Shown: piece by piece, positions 34,453-43,007 of the stretch
How positions within the stretch are numbered: the first letter of the stretch is position 1
Layout: the number at the start of each line of letters is the position of its first letter
DNA from: Clostridia bacterium
GTDB taxonomy: Bacteria > Bacillota > Clostridia > Oscillospirales > Acutalibacteraceae
DNA: 56,891 bases
Direction: 5' to 3'
Assembly: GCA_017475765.1 (NCBI GenBank)
Contig: JAFVEY010000077.1
Location: forward strand, 1-56,891
Position numbers and translations under genes: made by a program
Notes under the pieces: generated by a model
The model's input: only the letters and a program-made list of their open reading frames with translations
Told to the model about the DNA's origin: nothing
Database searches by the model: none

Positions 34453-36687
34453 ATGGCAAGAAAAAAGACAACAAAAAAAACCCCCGCAGCACCGAAAATA
34501 CAGGGGTATATTGCAGGTGCGGGCGAAATAGTGGAGGAGAAAATCGTTTCCACGCTGGAAGAAAACTTCATGCCCTATGCTATGAGCATCATTCTCAGCC
34601 GTGCCATTCCCGAAATAGACGGCTTCAAGCCCTCACACAGAAAACTGCTTTATACCATGTATAAAATGGGGCTTTTAGGTCCGACAAGAACAAAATCGGC
34701 GAATATCGTTGGTCAGACCATGAAGCTCAATCCGCACGGTGATGCAGCGATCTATGATACAATGGTTCGTCTGAGCAGAGGATATGAAGCACTTTTGCAT
34801 CCCTTTGTTGATTCAAAGGGAAATTTCGGCAAATTTTACAGTCGTGATATGGCTTGGGCAGCGTCACGTTATACCGAGGCAAAGCTCGACCCGATATGCA
34901 ATGAGCTTTTCAGGGATATAGATAAGGATACGGTAGATTTTGTTGATAACTATGATAATACAATGAAGGAGCCTACCTTGCTTCCGGCGGCATTTCCGTC
35001 TGTACTGGTCAATGCCAACACAGGTATTGCGGTAGGTATGGCAAGCTCTATATGCTCATTCAATCTGTCTGAGGTTTGTCAGACCACCATCGGACTGCTG
35101 AGAGATCCTGATTTTGATATCATGTCTACTCTGATTGCCCCCGATTTCACGGGCGGCGCCCAGATTATTTATGATAAAAAGGTGATGCAGAGCGTCTATG
35201 ACACAGGAAGAGGCAGCATCAGGCTCAGAGGACGCTATACTTACGATAAATTTGCAAATTGTATTGATGTCCTCAGCATTCCGCAGACGACAACCTCAGA
35301 AGCGATCATTGAAAAAGTGATCGACCTTGTAAAAGCGGGAAAAATAAAGGAAATATCGGATATTCGTGATGAAACCGGTATTGATGGTCTCAAAATCACA
35401 ATAGACCTTAAGCGAGGAGTCAATCCCGATAAGCTGATGACAAAGCTGTATAAAATGACTCCTCTGGAGGACAGCTTTGCCTGCAACTTCAATGTTCTTA
35501 TTGCGGGAACACCAAAGGTACTGGGAGTCCGTGAGCTTCTTAATGAATGGTCGGCATTCAGAATAGAATGTGTTAAAAGAAGAACCTATTTCGATCTTCA
35601 TAAAAAGCAGGACAGACTTCATCTGCTCAGAGGTCTTGAAAAAATTCTTCTTGATATCGACAAGGCGATTAAAATTATCCGGAATACGGAAGAAGAAGCA
35701 ATGGTTATTCCTAACCTTATGGAAGGCTTCGGAATTGATGAAATACAGGCTGAGTATGTCGCAGAAATAAAGCTCAGACATCTCAATCGTGAATATATCC
35801 TCAAACGCACAGATGATATCTCACAGCTTGAAAAGGATATCGCCGAGCTGGAAGCGATTCTCGCCAGCAAAACAAAGATAAAGAATATCATTATCCGTGA
35901 GCTTTCAGAAATTGCCGAAAAATACGGTCAGCCACGAAAGAGTATGATCATTTATGCGGATGATATCGTTGAAGATGAATCGGAAGAGGAAGTTCCCAAT
36001 TATGCGGTGAATCTTTTCTTCACAAAAGAGGGATATTTCAAAAAGATCACGCCCCTTTCACTCAGAATGAGCGGAGAACATAAACTCAAAGACGGTGATG
36101 AAATATCCGAGCATTTTGAAACAACCAATAACACGGATATCATTTTCTTCTCCGATAAATGCAGCGCCTATAAAACAAAGGCTCAGAATTTCAGCGACAC
36201 AAAGACAAGCGTTCTCGGTGAATATATACCGTCCAAGCTGTCATTTGAAGAAGGAGAAAATGCAGTTTATATGATCCCGACAAAGGATTATAAGGGCTTT
36301 GTGTTCTTTGTCTTTGAAAGCGGTAAGGTCGCAAAGGTACCGCTTGAAGCGTACTCGACAAAAACAAACCGGAAAAAGCTTGCCAATGCTTATTCGGATA
36401 AGGAACCGCTGGCTGCAATCTGTTATTCTCCTGATGATGAATGTGATATTGTTTTGTTGTCTTCTTCGGGAAGAGCATTGATATTCCGCAGCAGCGATCT
36501 TCTCGCAAAAACGACAAGATCCACTCAGGGCGTTGCTGTGATGAAGCAGAAAAAGGGTCACAGGGTTATTTCGGCACAGATATTGACAGAGGGAATGTTT
36601 GCTGATCCCGACAGATACCGGGCTAAAAATATACCATCCATGGGTCAGCTTCCGAAGAGCGATGAAAGCGAACAGATCACTTTCTGA
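34453..36687 (+). CDS. parC: Divergent type IIA topoisomerase cleavage subunit (ParC/GyrA-like)
   Basis: 744 residues. A basic N-terminus precedes the winged-helix domain, and the catalytic dyad is Arg139-Tyr140 (AASRYTEAKL). The tower domain includes DNYDNTMKEPTLLPAAFPSVLVNANTGIAVGMA. After a coiled C-gate (about 380-480) comes a short C-terminal propeller-like region (about 500-720). I see no GyrA box (QRRGGKG), so it is more like topoisomerase IV. The quinolone-determining helix reads NPHGDAAIYD: the serine equivalent to E. coli GyrA Ser83 is Ala98. SD AAGGAG. With the preceding gene it should form an A2B2 enzyme. The symbol is provisional. Confidence 0.87.
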   Translation: MARKKTTKKTPAAPKIQGYIAGAGEIVEEKIVSTLEENFMPYAMSIILSRAIPEIDGFKPSHRKLLYTMYKMGLLGPTRTKSANIVGQTMKLNPHGDAAIYDTMVRLSRGYEALLHPFVDSKGNFGKFYSRDMAWAASRYTEAKLDPICNELFRDIDKDTVDFVDNYDNTMKEPTLLPAAFPSVLVNANTGIAVGMASSICSFNLSEVCQTTIGLLRDPDFDIMSTLIAPDFTGGAQIIYDKKVMQSVYDTGRGSIRLRGRYTYDKFANCIDVLSIPQTTTSEAIIEKVIDLVKAGKIKEISDIRDETGIDGLKITIDLKRGVNPDKLMTKLYKMTPLEDSFACNFNVLIAGTPKVLGVRELLNEWSAFRIECVKRRTYFDLHKKQDRLHLLRGLEKILLDIDKAIKIIRNTEEEAMVIPNLMEGFGIDEIQAEYVAEIKLRHLNREYILKRTDDISQLEKDIAELEAILASKTKIKNIIIRELSEIAEKYGQPRKSMIIYADDIVEDESEEEVPNYAVNLFFTKEGYFKKITPLSLRMSGEHKLKDGDEISEHFETTNNTDIIFFSDKCSAYKTKAQNFSDTKTSVLGEYIPSKLSFEEGENAVYMIPTKDYKGFVFFVFESGKVAKVPLEAYSTKTNRKKLANAYSDKEPLAAICYSPDDECDIVLLSSSGRALIFRSSDLLAKTTRSTQGVAVMKQKKGHRVISAQILTEGMFADPDRYRAKNIPSMGQLPKSDESEQITF

Positions 36688-36714
36688 CATACAGAATATC
36701 AAAGAATCAAAAGC

Positions 36715-36746
36715 AGCTCCGCTGCCCGTATTCGGTCAGCGGAGCT
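36715..36746 (+). terminator. Probable terminator after the topoisomerase operon
   Basis: Perfect 10-bp GC-rich stem (36715-36724 with 36737-36746). Only a TTT follows, so termination may be partial. The 130 nt that follow up to the secG promoter show nothing further. Confidence 0.55.
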
Positions 36747-36875
36747 TTGACAGAATTATTTCTATTCATGCCGGATCAAGATATGATTTTGTCCGACAAT
36801 GATATATTGTGTAATTTGAATGAAAAAACACTTGGAAAATTTTATCAAAATATATGATTTATTATGATAAATGAC

Positions 36876-36904
36876 TTGATTTTATTTTTTTTATATGATA
36901 TTAT
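36876..36904 (+). promoter_or_regulatory. Sigma-A promoter of secG
   Basis: TTGATT (36876-36881), 17-nt spacer, TATTAT (36899-36904). Confidence 0.65.
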
Positions 36905-36949
36905 AAGTAGGTATGTTAAGCAATCAATTAACTAGGAGGATTATACATA

Positions 36950-37450
36950 ATGGGTGTTTGGGAAATTGTTGTAGGTTCGGCAGTACTGCTTTTATCAATT
37001 ATAATGATTATTGTTATTATTCTTCAGGAAGGTCACGAAGCCGGTCTCGGTACTGTTACGGGCGGAGCAGATTCATTCCTTTCAAGAGGAAAAGCACGTA
37101 CAGCTGATGCTCTATTTGCAAGAATAACAAGATATTGTGCTATTGTCTTTTTCGTATTGGTTATACTTCTTAATGCTCTTTCCTATTTCGGTCTTTCAGG
37201 CAGAACAGCAGAGGAAGCAGAAGAAATCAGCCTTCCTTCCACAGAGGTAAGCGTTGCTGCTGAAGACAGCGAGGTTTCACAGGAAGAAGCGTCTGCTGCT
37301 GAAAGCAGCGCAGAAACATCAGCGTCGGAATCGGCAGCAGAGGAAAGCGGTACAGAATCTTCGGAGAGTGAAGAATCGGACGAAAGCAGTACCGAAGAGG
37401 CGGATGCTGGAGAAAGCACAGAGGATTCACAGGAGTCTGATGCCGAATAA
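36950..37450 (+). CDS. secG: Preprotein translocase subunit SecG with a long acidic tail
   Basis: 166 residues, about twice the normal SecG length. Residues 1-80 are the standard protein: two membrane helices (about 3-27 and 57-79) joined by the conserved HEAGLGTVTGGADSFLSRGKART loop, which normally reads QxGxxxxxG. The remaining 85 residues are an acidic, Ser/Glu/Ala-rich, low-complexity tail. SecG aids SecYEG-driven export by SecA. SD AGGAGG. Monocistronic, with promoter and terminator. Confidence 0.93.
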   Translation: MGVWEIVVGSAVLLLSIIMIIVIILQEGHEAGLGTVTGGADSFLSRGKARTADALFARITRYCAIVFFVLVILLNALSYFGLSGRTAEEAEEISLPSTEVSVAAEDSEVSQEEASAAESSAETSASESAAEESGTESSESEESDESSTEEADAGESTEDSQESDAE

Positions 37451-37472
37451 TTCAAGTATGATATTTACAATC

Positions 37473-37512
37473 AAGCATCTTCAATGGCTTTCATTGGAGG
37501 TGCTTTGTTTTT
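37473..37512 (+). terminator. Terminator of secG
   Basis: A 14-bp stem with two G-U pairs (37473-37486 with 37492-37505), 5-nt loop, then TGTTTTT. Confidence 0.75.
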
Positions 37513-37536
37513 AACTTGGTTTAAGCAGGTGATATA

Positions 37537-38883
37537 ATGAAAATAACAATACCCGAAAATGTGGAAATCATCATAAAGCGTCTGATAAAAGGCGGATACA
37601 GTACTTATGTTGTGGGCGGCTGTGTCAGAGACAGTATTATGGGCGCTGCACCTCACGACTGGGATATATGTACTTCTGCAATGCCGGAAGAAACTTTGAA
37701 TACGCTGGGAAGTCATAATGTCATAGACAGCGGACTCAAACACGGGACAGTTACTGTCAATTTCGGAGGAAGTCTTTTTGAAATCACTACTTTTCGCACA
37801 GACGGAGTTTATCTTGACAACCGGCGTCCGGAAAGCGTTACCTTTGTCCGCTCCCTGAAAGAGGATCTTTCCAGAAGGGATTTTACCATAAATGCAATAG
37901 CGTATAATCATACAGACGGAATATGCGATTACTTCGGCGGTATGGAGGATATCAGAAATAAAATTATACGCTGTGTCGGCAATCCTGATAAGCGCTTTAA
38001 TGAAGATGCCCTCAGAATTCTCCGTGCTTTGAGATTTGCTTCAAAACTTGGTTTTGAGATAGAGAAACATACCTCAGAAGCTGTGCATAAAAACGCCGGA
38101 CTTCTGAGAAATATATCGGCTGAACGCATAGCATCCGAATTGATACGTATTCTAGACGGAGAGTATGTCGAAAAAATCCTGACAGATTATAGTGATGTCA
38201 TAGCGGTTGTTATACCCGAAATCATTCCGATGATAGGCTTTGAGCAGAGAAATCCGCACCATATTTATGATGTCTGGGGTCATACCGTAAAGGTGATTGC
38301 CCATTCACCGCACGGTAAGATTCTCAGGCTTGCGGCACTTTTTCACGATATCGGAAAGCCTGAGTGCTATACAATTGACGAAAAGGGAACAGGGCATTTT
38401 CATGGTCATCCGAAAATAAGTGCAGCAATGGCGGAAAAGATTATGTACAGGCTGAAATTGGATAAAAAAACAATTTCGGATGTCATTGTACTGATTGAAT
38501 ACCATGACAAGAGACCTCCGGCAGAACCTAAGAATGTACGAAGGCTGCTTTCAAAAATAGGAACAGAAAACTTCAAAAGATTGATGGAACTGAAAAAGGC
38601 TGATGCAAAGGGACAGAATCCGGATCTTCTGAATCAGAAGCTTGATTATATTGCGGAACTTGAAAGGATATGTGAAGAAGAAACTGCAGACGGAAAGCAG
38701 TTTACCATCAAATCACTTCAAATCAACGGCAATGATCTTATGCGGCTTGGTATCAAGGAGGGTAGACAGATAGGGCTTATATTAAAGTATCTGTTATCTT
38801 TGGTGATTGATGGTGCTGTTGAAAATGAATATCATGCGCTTGTTAAAGAAGCTGCCGAATATCATAATAAGTATTTAAACTGA
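37537..38883 (+). CDS. cca: CCA tRNA nucleotidyltransferase
   Basis: 448 residues. Class II CCA-adding enzyme: VVGGCVRDSIMGAAPHDWDICTSA contains the nucleotidyl-transferase GG and DxD motifs, followed by RRDFTINAIAYN and the RILRALRFA RNA-binding motif. A C-terminal HD domain (LFHDIGKPECYT; GHPKISAAMAEKIM) suggests extra phosphohydrolase activity, as in several bacterial enzymes. It adds or repairs the 3' CCA of tRNA. Weak SD AGGTGA before ATG 37537. Confidence 0.96.
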   Translation: MKITIPENVEIIIKRLIKGGYSTYVVGGCVRDSIMGAAPHDWDICTSAMPEETLNTLGSHNVIDSGLKHGTVTVNFGGSLFEITTFRTDGVYLDNRRPESVTFVRSLKEDLSRRDFTINAIAYNHTDGICDYFGGMEDIRNKIIRCVGNPDKRFNEDALRILRALRFASKLGFEIEKHTSEAVHKNAGLLRNISAERIASELIRILDGEYVEKILTDYSDVIAVVIPEIIPMIGFEQRNPHHIYDVWGHTVKVIAHSPHGKILRLAALFHDIGKPECYTIDEKGTGHFHGHPKISAAMAEKIMYRLKLDKKTISDVIVLIEYHDKRPPAEPKNVRRLLSKIGTENFKRLMELKKADAKGQNPDLLNQKLDYIAELERICEEETADGKQFTIKSLQINGNDLMRLGIKEGRQIGLILKYLLSLVIDGAVENEYHALVKEAAEYHNKYLN

Positions 38884-38912
38884 TTGAAGAGAATACTGAT
38901 GTGTGGTATAAT
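38884..38912 (+). promoter_or_regulatory. Sigma-A promoter of the dnaD-dnaI-degV group
   Basis: TTGAAG (38884-38889), 17-nt spacer, TATAAT (38907-38912). It begins directly after the cca stop codon. Confidence 0.75.
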
Positions 38913-38950
38913 GACAGCAGACGGTAAAAAATCAAAAAGTGGGGAAGAGA

Positions 38951-39997
38951 ATGGAATATAAACTTAATCTCGGTACATGGGGAAGCGTTTTTGCTGTCCC
39001 TAGTGAAATTGTGGATAAGCACCTGAAATTGGCAGGTGCGGCTCAGCTTAAGGTGATTCTGTGGCTTTTACGTCATGCAGGCGAAGGCTATACAGTAGAT
39101 GATATCGCATCGGCTTTATCTATGCAAAGTGCCGATGTCAGGGATTGTATGATATACTGGACAGAAACAGGCGTTATCACCGTCAATGAGGGAATTATTA
39201 CGCCGCCTGTAACCTCTGTGCAGGAGGATGAATTATCGGCTGAGACATATACAACAAAGGCAGAGCAACCGCTGAAGGAAACCGCTGTGCAAACACAGGA
39301 GGAAAGCAGCGATACAAAAAGTACCGAAAAACCGACAAGAGCTTTGTCACGTCCCGAAAAACCGGATGCTAAATATCTTATCCAAAGAATGTCCGATGAT
39401 GCCAGTATTGCTTATCTGATGCAGGCTGCCGATGAAATTTTTGGCAGGCTGACAAATATCAATGATAAAGCCACGCTGCTGATGATACACGAAACAGACG
39501 GTCTGCCTGTTGAGGTGATCATCATGCTCATGCAGTATGCTTCCAGTATCGGAAAATGCAATATCAGATATATTGAGAAGATGGCGATCACATGGGCAGA
39601 TGAAGAAATCACCGATTTGGAGCTGGCAGAAAAGAAGATACAAAAGCTGACAAGCGGCAGGAATGCGGCAAACCTCATACAGAAAACGCTGGGACTGGAC
39701 GTTCATTCGCCGACAGAAAAGGAAACGGAATATGCTGACAGATGGCTCAATAAATGGAAGTTTACGCCTGATATGGTAAGAAAAGCATACGAGATTTGTG
39801 TGGATGCAAAAGGTAAATACATTCCAAAATATGTTGATTCTGTTCTTGGCAGATGGTACAATTCCGGCATCACAACGCCCGAACAGGCAGAATTTGACCA
39901 AAGTAAAGGCAAAAAGAAACCAAAGCAGAATTATGATGCAACTTATGATATTTCCGAATATGAAAGTATGAGTATTATAGATGAAGGGGGATTATGA
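38951..39997 (+). CDS. DnaD domain protein
   Basis: 348 residues. The N-terminal winged-helix part (KLAGAAQLKVILWLLRHAGEGYTVDDIASALSM) and the C-terminal DnaD/DnaB2 domain (about 140-230; NINDKATLLMIHETDGLPVEVIIMLMQYA...YIEKMAITWADEEI) are separated by an acidic, Thr/Glu-rich linker. DnaD-type proteins help load the replicative helicase at origins or restart sites, and the next gene encodes a DnaI/DnaC-like loader. ATG 38951 follows GGGGAAGAG. Its stop overlaps the next start (ATGA). Confidence 0.9.
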   Translation: MEYKLNLGTWGSVFAVPSEIVDKHLKLAGAAQLKVILWLLRHAGEGYTVDDIASALSMQSADVRDCMIYWTETGVITVNEGIITPPVTSVQEDELSAETYTTKAEQPLKETAVQTQEESSDTKSTEKPTRALSRPEKPDAKYLIQRMSDDASIAYLMQAADEIFGRLTNINDKATLLMIHETDGLPVEVIIMLMQYASSIGKCNIRYIEKMAITWADEEITDLELAEKKIQKLTSGRNAANLIQKTLGLDVHSPTEKETEYADRWLNKWKFTPDMVRKAYEICVDAKGKYIPKYVDSVLGRWYNSGITTPEQAEFDQSKGKKKPKQNYDATYDISEYESMSIIDEGGL

Positions 39998-41001
39998 TGA
40001 GTTACAGCAGAGAGGTTTTTAGTGAAGCGGCTGCGGTAATGGAAAAGCGGCGTCTTTTGTCAGAGCAGGAGCTGGAAGAAAGAAGGCACAGGCTGTACCT
40101 TGTTTGTCCGAGAGCACAGGAAATAGAGAGAAGTCTTGTAAGGACATCGGTAGCGGCGGCTAAAGCAGTTGTTGCAGGCGCTGATATAAAGGATGAGCTT
40201 GCAAAGCTCAAAGACAGAAGTCTGCAATTACAGACAGAGCTTCAAGAAATACTTGAAAAAAGAAAGCTGCCCCGTAATTATCTTGAACAGCAGTTTGAAT
40301 GTGAAAAATGCAGCGATACCGGATATATAGACGGAAAGATGTGCAGCTGTATGAAGCAGCTTTTAAGACAGACTGCTTATCAATTCGTCAACGGTGAATC
40401 AAAACTTGCTCTGACGGATTTTGACAGCTTTGTTCTTGAATATTATCCCGATACAGCACTTCCTGTTTCCGGCAAAAGCGTTCGGGAATATATGCGTTCT
40501 GTGCTGAGATTCTGCAGAAGATATGCGGAAAATTTCTCCGAAGAATCGAGCAGTCTGCTGTTTCAGGGCGGACCGGGACTCGGAAAAACACATCTTTCCC
40601 TTGCCATAGCCAAAGAGGTCATTGACAGGGGCTGCGGAGTGATCTATGTTTCCGCACCGAATATGTTAAAAAGGTTGGAGGATGAGCATTTCGGGAGGAG
40701 CAGTAATGAAAGAGGAGTCAGCGCCGAATTGATGAGCGAATGTGATCTTCTGATTATTGATGATCTCGGAACGGAATTTATTACAAAATTCAGTATTCCT
40801 GCCATATATAATATACTTAACACAAGAATTCTGTCAGAACTGCCGACTATCATCAGCACCAATCTTTCGATGAAGGGGCTGCAGGAGATCTATGGAGACA
40901 GAATGATTTCAAGGATCATCGGTATGCTTGACAGAGTTGAATTCAAAGGAAACGATATCCGCCAGCTTAAGCGCAGAGAGCGCAACATAAAAAATTCATA
41001 A
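39994..41001 (+). CDS. DnaI/DnaC-like helicase loader ATPase
   Basis: 335 residues. An N-terminal helical part and zinc-binding cysteines (FECEKCSDTGYIDGKMCSCMKQ, about 98-115) lead to an AAA+ domain with Walker A GGPGLGKTHLS, Walker B CDLLIIDDLGTEF, sensor 1 LPTIISTNLS and the Arg finger region DRMISRIIGMLDRVEF. Such ATPases load DnaB-type helicase onto DNA. It overlaps the DnaD gene by 4 nt (ATGA), strongly indicating a joint primosome role. ATG 39997 is an alternative start. Confidence 0.92.
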   Translation: MMSYSREVFSEAAAVMEKRRLLSEQELEERRHRLYLVCPRAQEIERSLVRTSVAAAKAVVAGADIKDELAKLKDRSLQLQTELQEILEKRKLPRNYLEQQFECEKCSDTGYIDGKMCSCMKQLLRQTAYQFVNGESKLALTDFDSFVLEYYPDTALPVSGKSVREYMRSVLRFCRRYAENFSEESSSLLFQGGPGLGKTHLSLAIAKEVIDRGCGVIYVSAPNMLKRLEDEHFGRSSNERGVSAELMSECDLLIIDDLGTEFITKFSIPAIYNILNTRILSELPTIISTNLSMKGLQEIYGDRMISRIIGMLDRVEFKGNDIRQLKRRERNIKNS

Positions 41002-41013
41002 GGAGAATAGTTT

Positions 41014-41865
41014 ATGTCAAACATTATTTTAACCGCCGACAGCACCTGTGACCTTACACCTGAACTGAAAAACAAATATCAGGTCAGCTATATACCGCTC
41101 CACATTGTGCTGGGCGAAAAAAGCTATGAGGACGGCGTCAATATAACACCCCCTGAGATCTATCAAAACTTTGAAGCAACAGGAACACTTCCGAAAACAG
41201 CAGCCGTCAGTACTGGAGAGTATCTGGAGGTGTTCAGACCTGTTGTAGAGCGTGGCGACAGCGTGATTCATATCAATCTCGGCTCTGCCATTTCATCGTC
41301 ATATCAGAATGCCTGCATAGCCGCTGAAGAGCTTGGCAATGTATATGTTGTGGATTCCTGTAATCTTTCAACAGGTTCAGGTCATATTGTCATAGAATCC
41401 GCAAAGATGATCGAGCAGGGAATGGATGCGCCGGAAATTGCCGAAAAGCTCAGAGCGCTGACAAAAAAAGTTCATTCCAGCTTTGTGATCGATAAGCTGG
41501 ATTATCTTCGTGCGGGCGGAAGATGCTCAACGCTTGCCGTACTCGGTGCTAATCTTCTTCGTATCAAGCCATCAATCTTTGTCAGCAATGCGGACGGCTC
41601 GATGACGGTCGGCAAAAAATACAGAGGAAAACTTGAAAATGTGTTGATTCAATATGTTGATGAACAGCTTTCCGCTTATAATAACATCCGTACCGATAAA
41701 ATATTTATTACTCATGCAGGAATTGGGGAAGCATATGTAAAGCTGGTATATGATCATCTGAAAAGTAAAGATTACTTTGAAAATATCTATATCACAACAG
41801 CAAGCTGTACGATATCTTCCCATTGCGGTCCGGGTACATTAGGAATACTGTTTATGACCGAGTGA
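41014..41865 (+). CDS. DegV family fatty-acid-binding protein
   Basis: 283 residues. Opens with IILTADSTCDLTPEL, then YIPLHIVLGEKSYEDGVNITPPEIYQNF and TAAVSTGEYLEVF, the DegV N-terminal pattern. VVDSCNLSTGSGHIV and YLRAGGRCSTLAV follow. DegV proteins (FakB-like) bind a fatty acid for phosphorylation by FakA in some species; no fakA is here. SD AAGGAGA, 12 nt after the DnaI-like gene, so probably in the same operon. Confidence 0.92.
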   Translation: MSNIILTADSTCDLTPELKNKYQVSYIPLHIVLGEKSYEDGVNITPPEIYQNFEATGTLPKTAAVSTGEYLEVFRPVVERGDSVIHINLGSAISSSYQNACIAAEELGNVYVVDSCNLSTGSGHIVIESAKMIEQGMDAPEIAEKLRALTKKVHSSFVIDKLDYLRAGGRCSTLAVLGANLLRIKPSIFVSNADGSMTVGKKYRGKLENVLIQYVDEQLSAYNNIRTDKIFITHAGIGEAYVKLVYDHLKSKDYFENIYITTASCTISSHCGPGTLGILFMTE

Positions 41866-41880
41866 TTGTGAGGTGTGATG

Positions 41881-42546
41881 ATGGCAGGATATATGATATA
41901 TTGGCCGGAAGAATATGTGCAGAAGATTATTGCGCAAAATGATTTGGGTCCTTTCAAAGTGATATTCGGAAGTCATCACAGATTAATGCCGCCTCTCAGA
42001 AATATACACATAGGAGATACGGTATATCCGTGTACCATTATGAGGGAAACGCTTTGTGTGCTTGCAAGGATGACGATCATAAAGAGTGAGGTCGCTTTTG
42101 AATATCTTATGAGGGAAACAGGGGATTATCACCGGTCGCTGATTCCCGAATATGCTGCCGTTGAAGTCATTGAACAGGGCAGCGGCGGCAAAAATGCTGT
42201 GATATATCTTACCTCGGATGATGACCCGATATCCGATATTTCTGAACTTCCGCCGAATCTGAGATTATACCGGCAGAAACCAATTCCCCATCATTTTCAT
42301 CAGGAACCGATCAAATGCTGTGCGGAAACGGCAATGTCAGGAACAGACGGAAGCAGTATCAAGGTGCGCCCGATGCCGAAGGAAATATTAAGAAGTCTTG
42401 TTTTCGGAGAAACCGAGAGCAGGCTCAGACCGTTGAGACTGGAGGAAAACGGAGAGCCTGCTTTATCAGCATTATACAACCGTACAAGAAGAATGACGCC
42501 CGATACCAAAACAGCATTTGACTTATTATTTGATGGTGGAGAATGA
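41881..42546 (+). CDS. Hypothetical protein of unknown family
   Basis: 221 residues; I do not recognise it. The N-terminal 80 residues look beta-rich (MIYWPEEYVQKII; FKVIFGSHHRLMPPLRNIHIGDTVYPCTIMRETLCVLARMTI). A PUA/ASCH-like barrel is possible, but I cannot support it. The middle holds PPNLRLYRQKPIPHHFHQEPIKCCAET, and the C-terminus is Arg-rich. No signal peptide or membrane helix. SD GAGG is at 41870-41873; ATG 41878 or GTG 41875 are also possible starts. It follows degV closely, so it is likely in the same transcript. Confidence 0.7.
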   Translation: MAGYMIYWPEEYVQKIIAQNDLGPFKVIFGSHHRLMPPLRNIHIGDTVYPCTIMRETLCVLARMTIIKSEVAFEYLMRETGDYHRSLIPEYAAVEVIEQGSGGKNAVIYLTSDDDPISDISELPPNLRLYRQKPIPHHFHQEPIKCCAETAMSGTDGSSIKVRPMPKEILRSLVFGETESRLRPLRLEENGEPALSALYNRTRRMTPDTKTAFDLLFDGGE

Positions 42547-42576
42547 CAGGAATTTTTATACTATTGGGAGAGTATT

Positions 42577-42897
42577 ATGCCGAACATCAACGAGATAATG
42601 ACAGAAATACATAAACTTGTTGGAAAGTTGCAAATGAACCAAAACTCCGGATTGAATATCGAAATAAAAGCAGATCAACCGGATTACTTTTGTTGTTTCA
42701 TCGAAAATGAAAGATTGATGGGAGAGATTGTTGTAAATAAGGGCGGCTTTCAGCCGTTCAGGAATGTATCCTTTACTATTGTTACTTCGGAAAATGAAGA
42801 GGAAGAACATCCGTTTTATTATTGTTATTACGATGATGAAACAAGCTCAATGGAAGAAATAAAATCAAATCTTCATAAAGGTATGAGGTTATTTTGA
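42577..42897 (+). CDS. Hypothetical small acidic protein
   Basis: 106 residues; no family recognised. A short helix (INEIMTEIHKLVGKLQMN) is followed by beta-type sequence rich in Phe, Tyr and Glu (CCFIENERLMGEIVVNKGGFQPFRNVSFTIVTSENEEEE). SD GGGAGAG is 7 nt upstream, and the gene lies 30 nt after its unknown neighbour. Composition resembles small immunity- or adaptor-type proteins, but that is only a resemblance. Confidence 0.65.
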   Translation: MPNINEIMTEIHKLVGKLQMNQNSGLNIEIKADQPDYFCCFIENERLMGEIVVNKGGFQPFRNVSFTIVTSENEEEEHPFYYCYYDDETSSMEEIKSNLHKGMRLF

Positions 42898-42909
42898 AAA
42901 TATTACCGT

Positions 42910-42918
42910 TGTTATAAT
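42910..42918 (+). promoter_or_regulatory. Extended -10 promoter of rnr
   Basis: TGT-TATAAT at 42910-42918, about 90 nt before the rnr start. A TTGAAA sits 13 nt upstream, too near to act as a -35. Confidence 0.55.
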
Positions 42919-43007
42919 ATAGAAACAAAAGGATATTCATTTTTTAGATTGGGAATGATATGATCAATTGATGATCAAGGTTAGTATAAAAAATATGGAG
43001 GTAGAAA

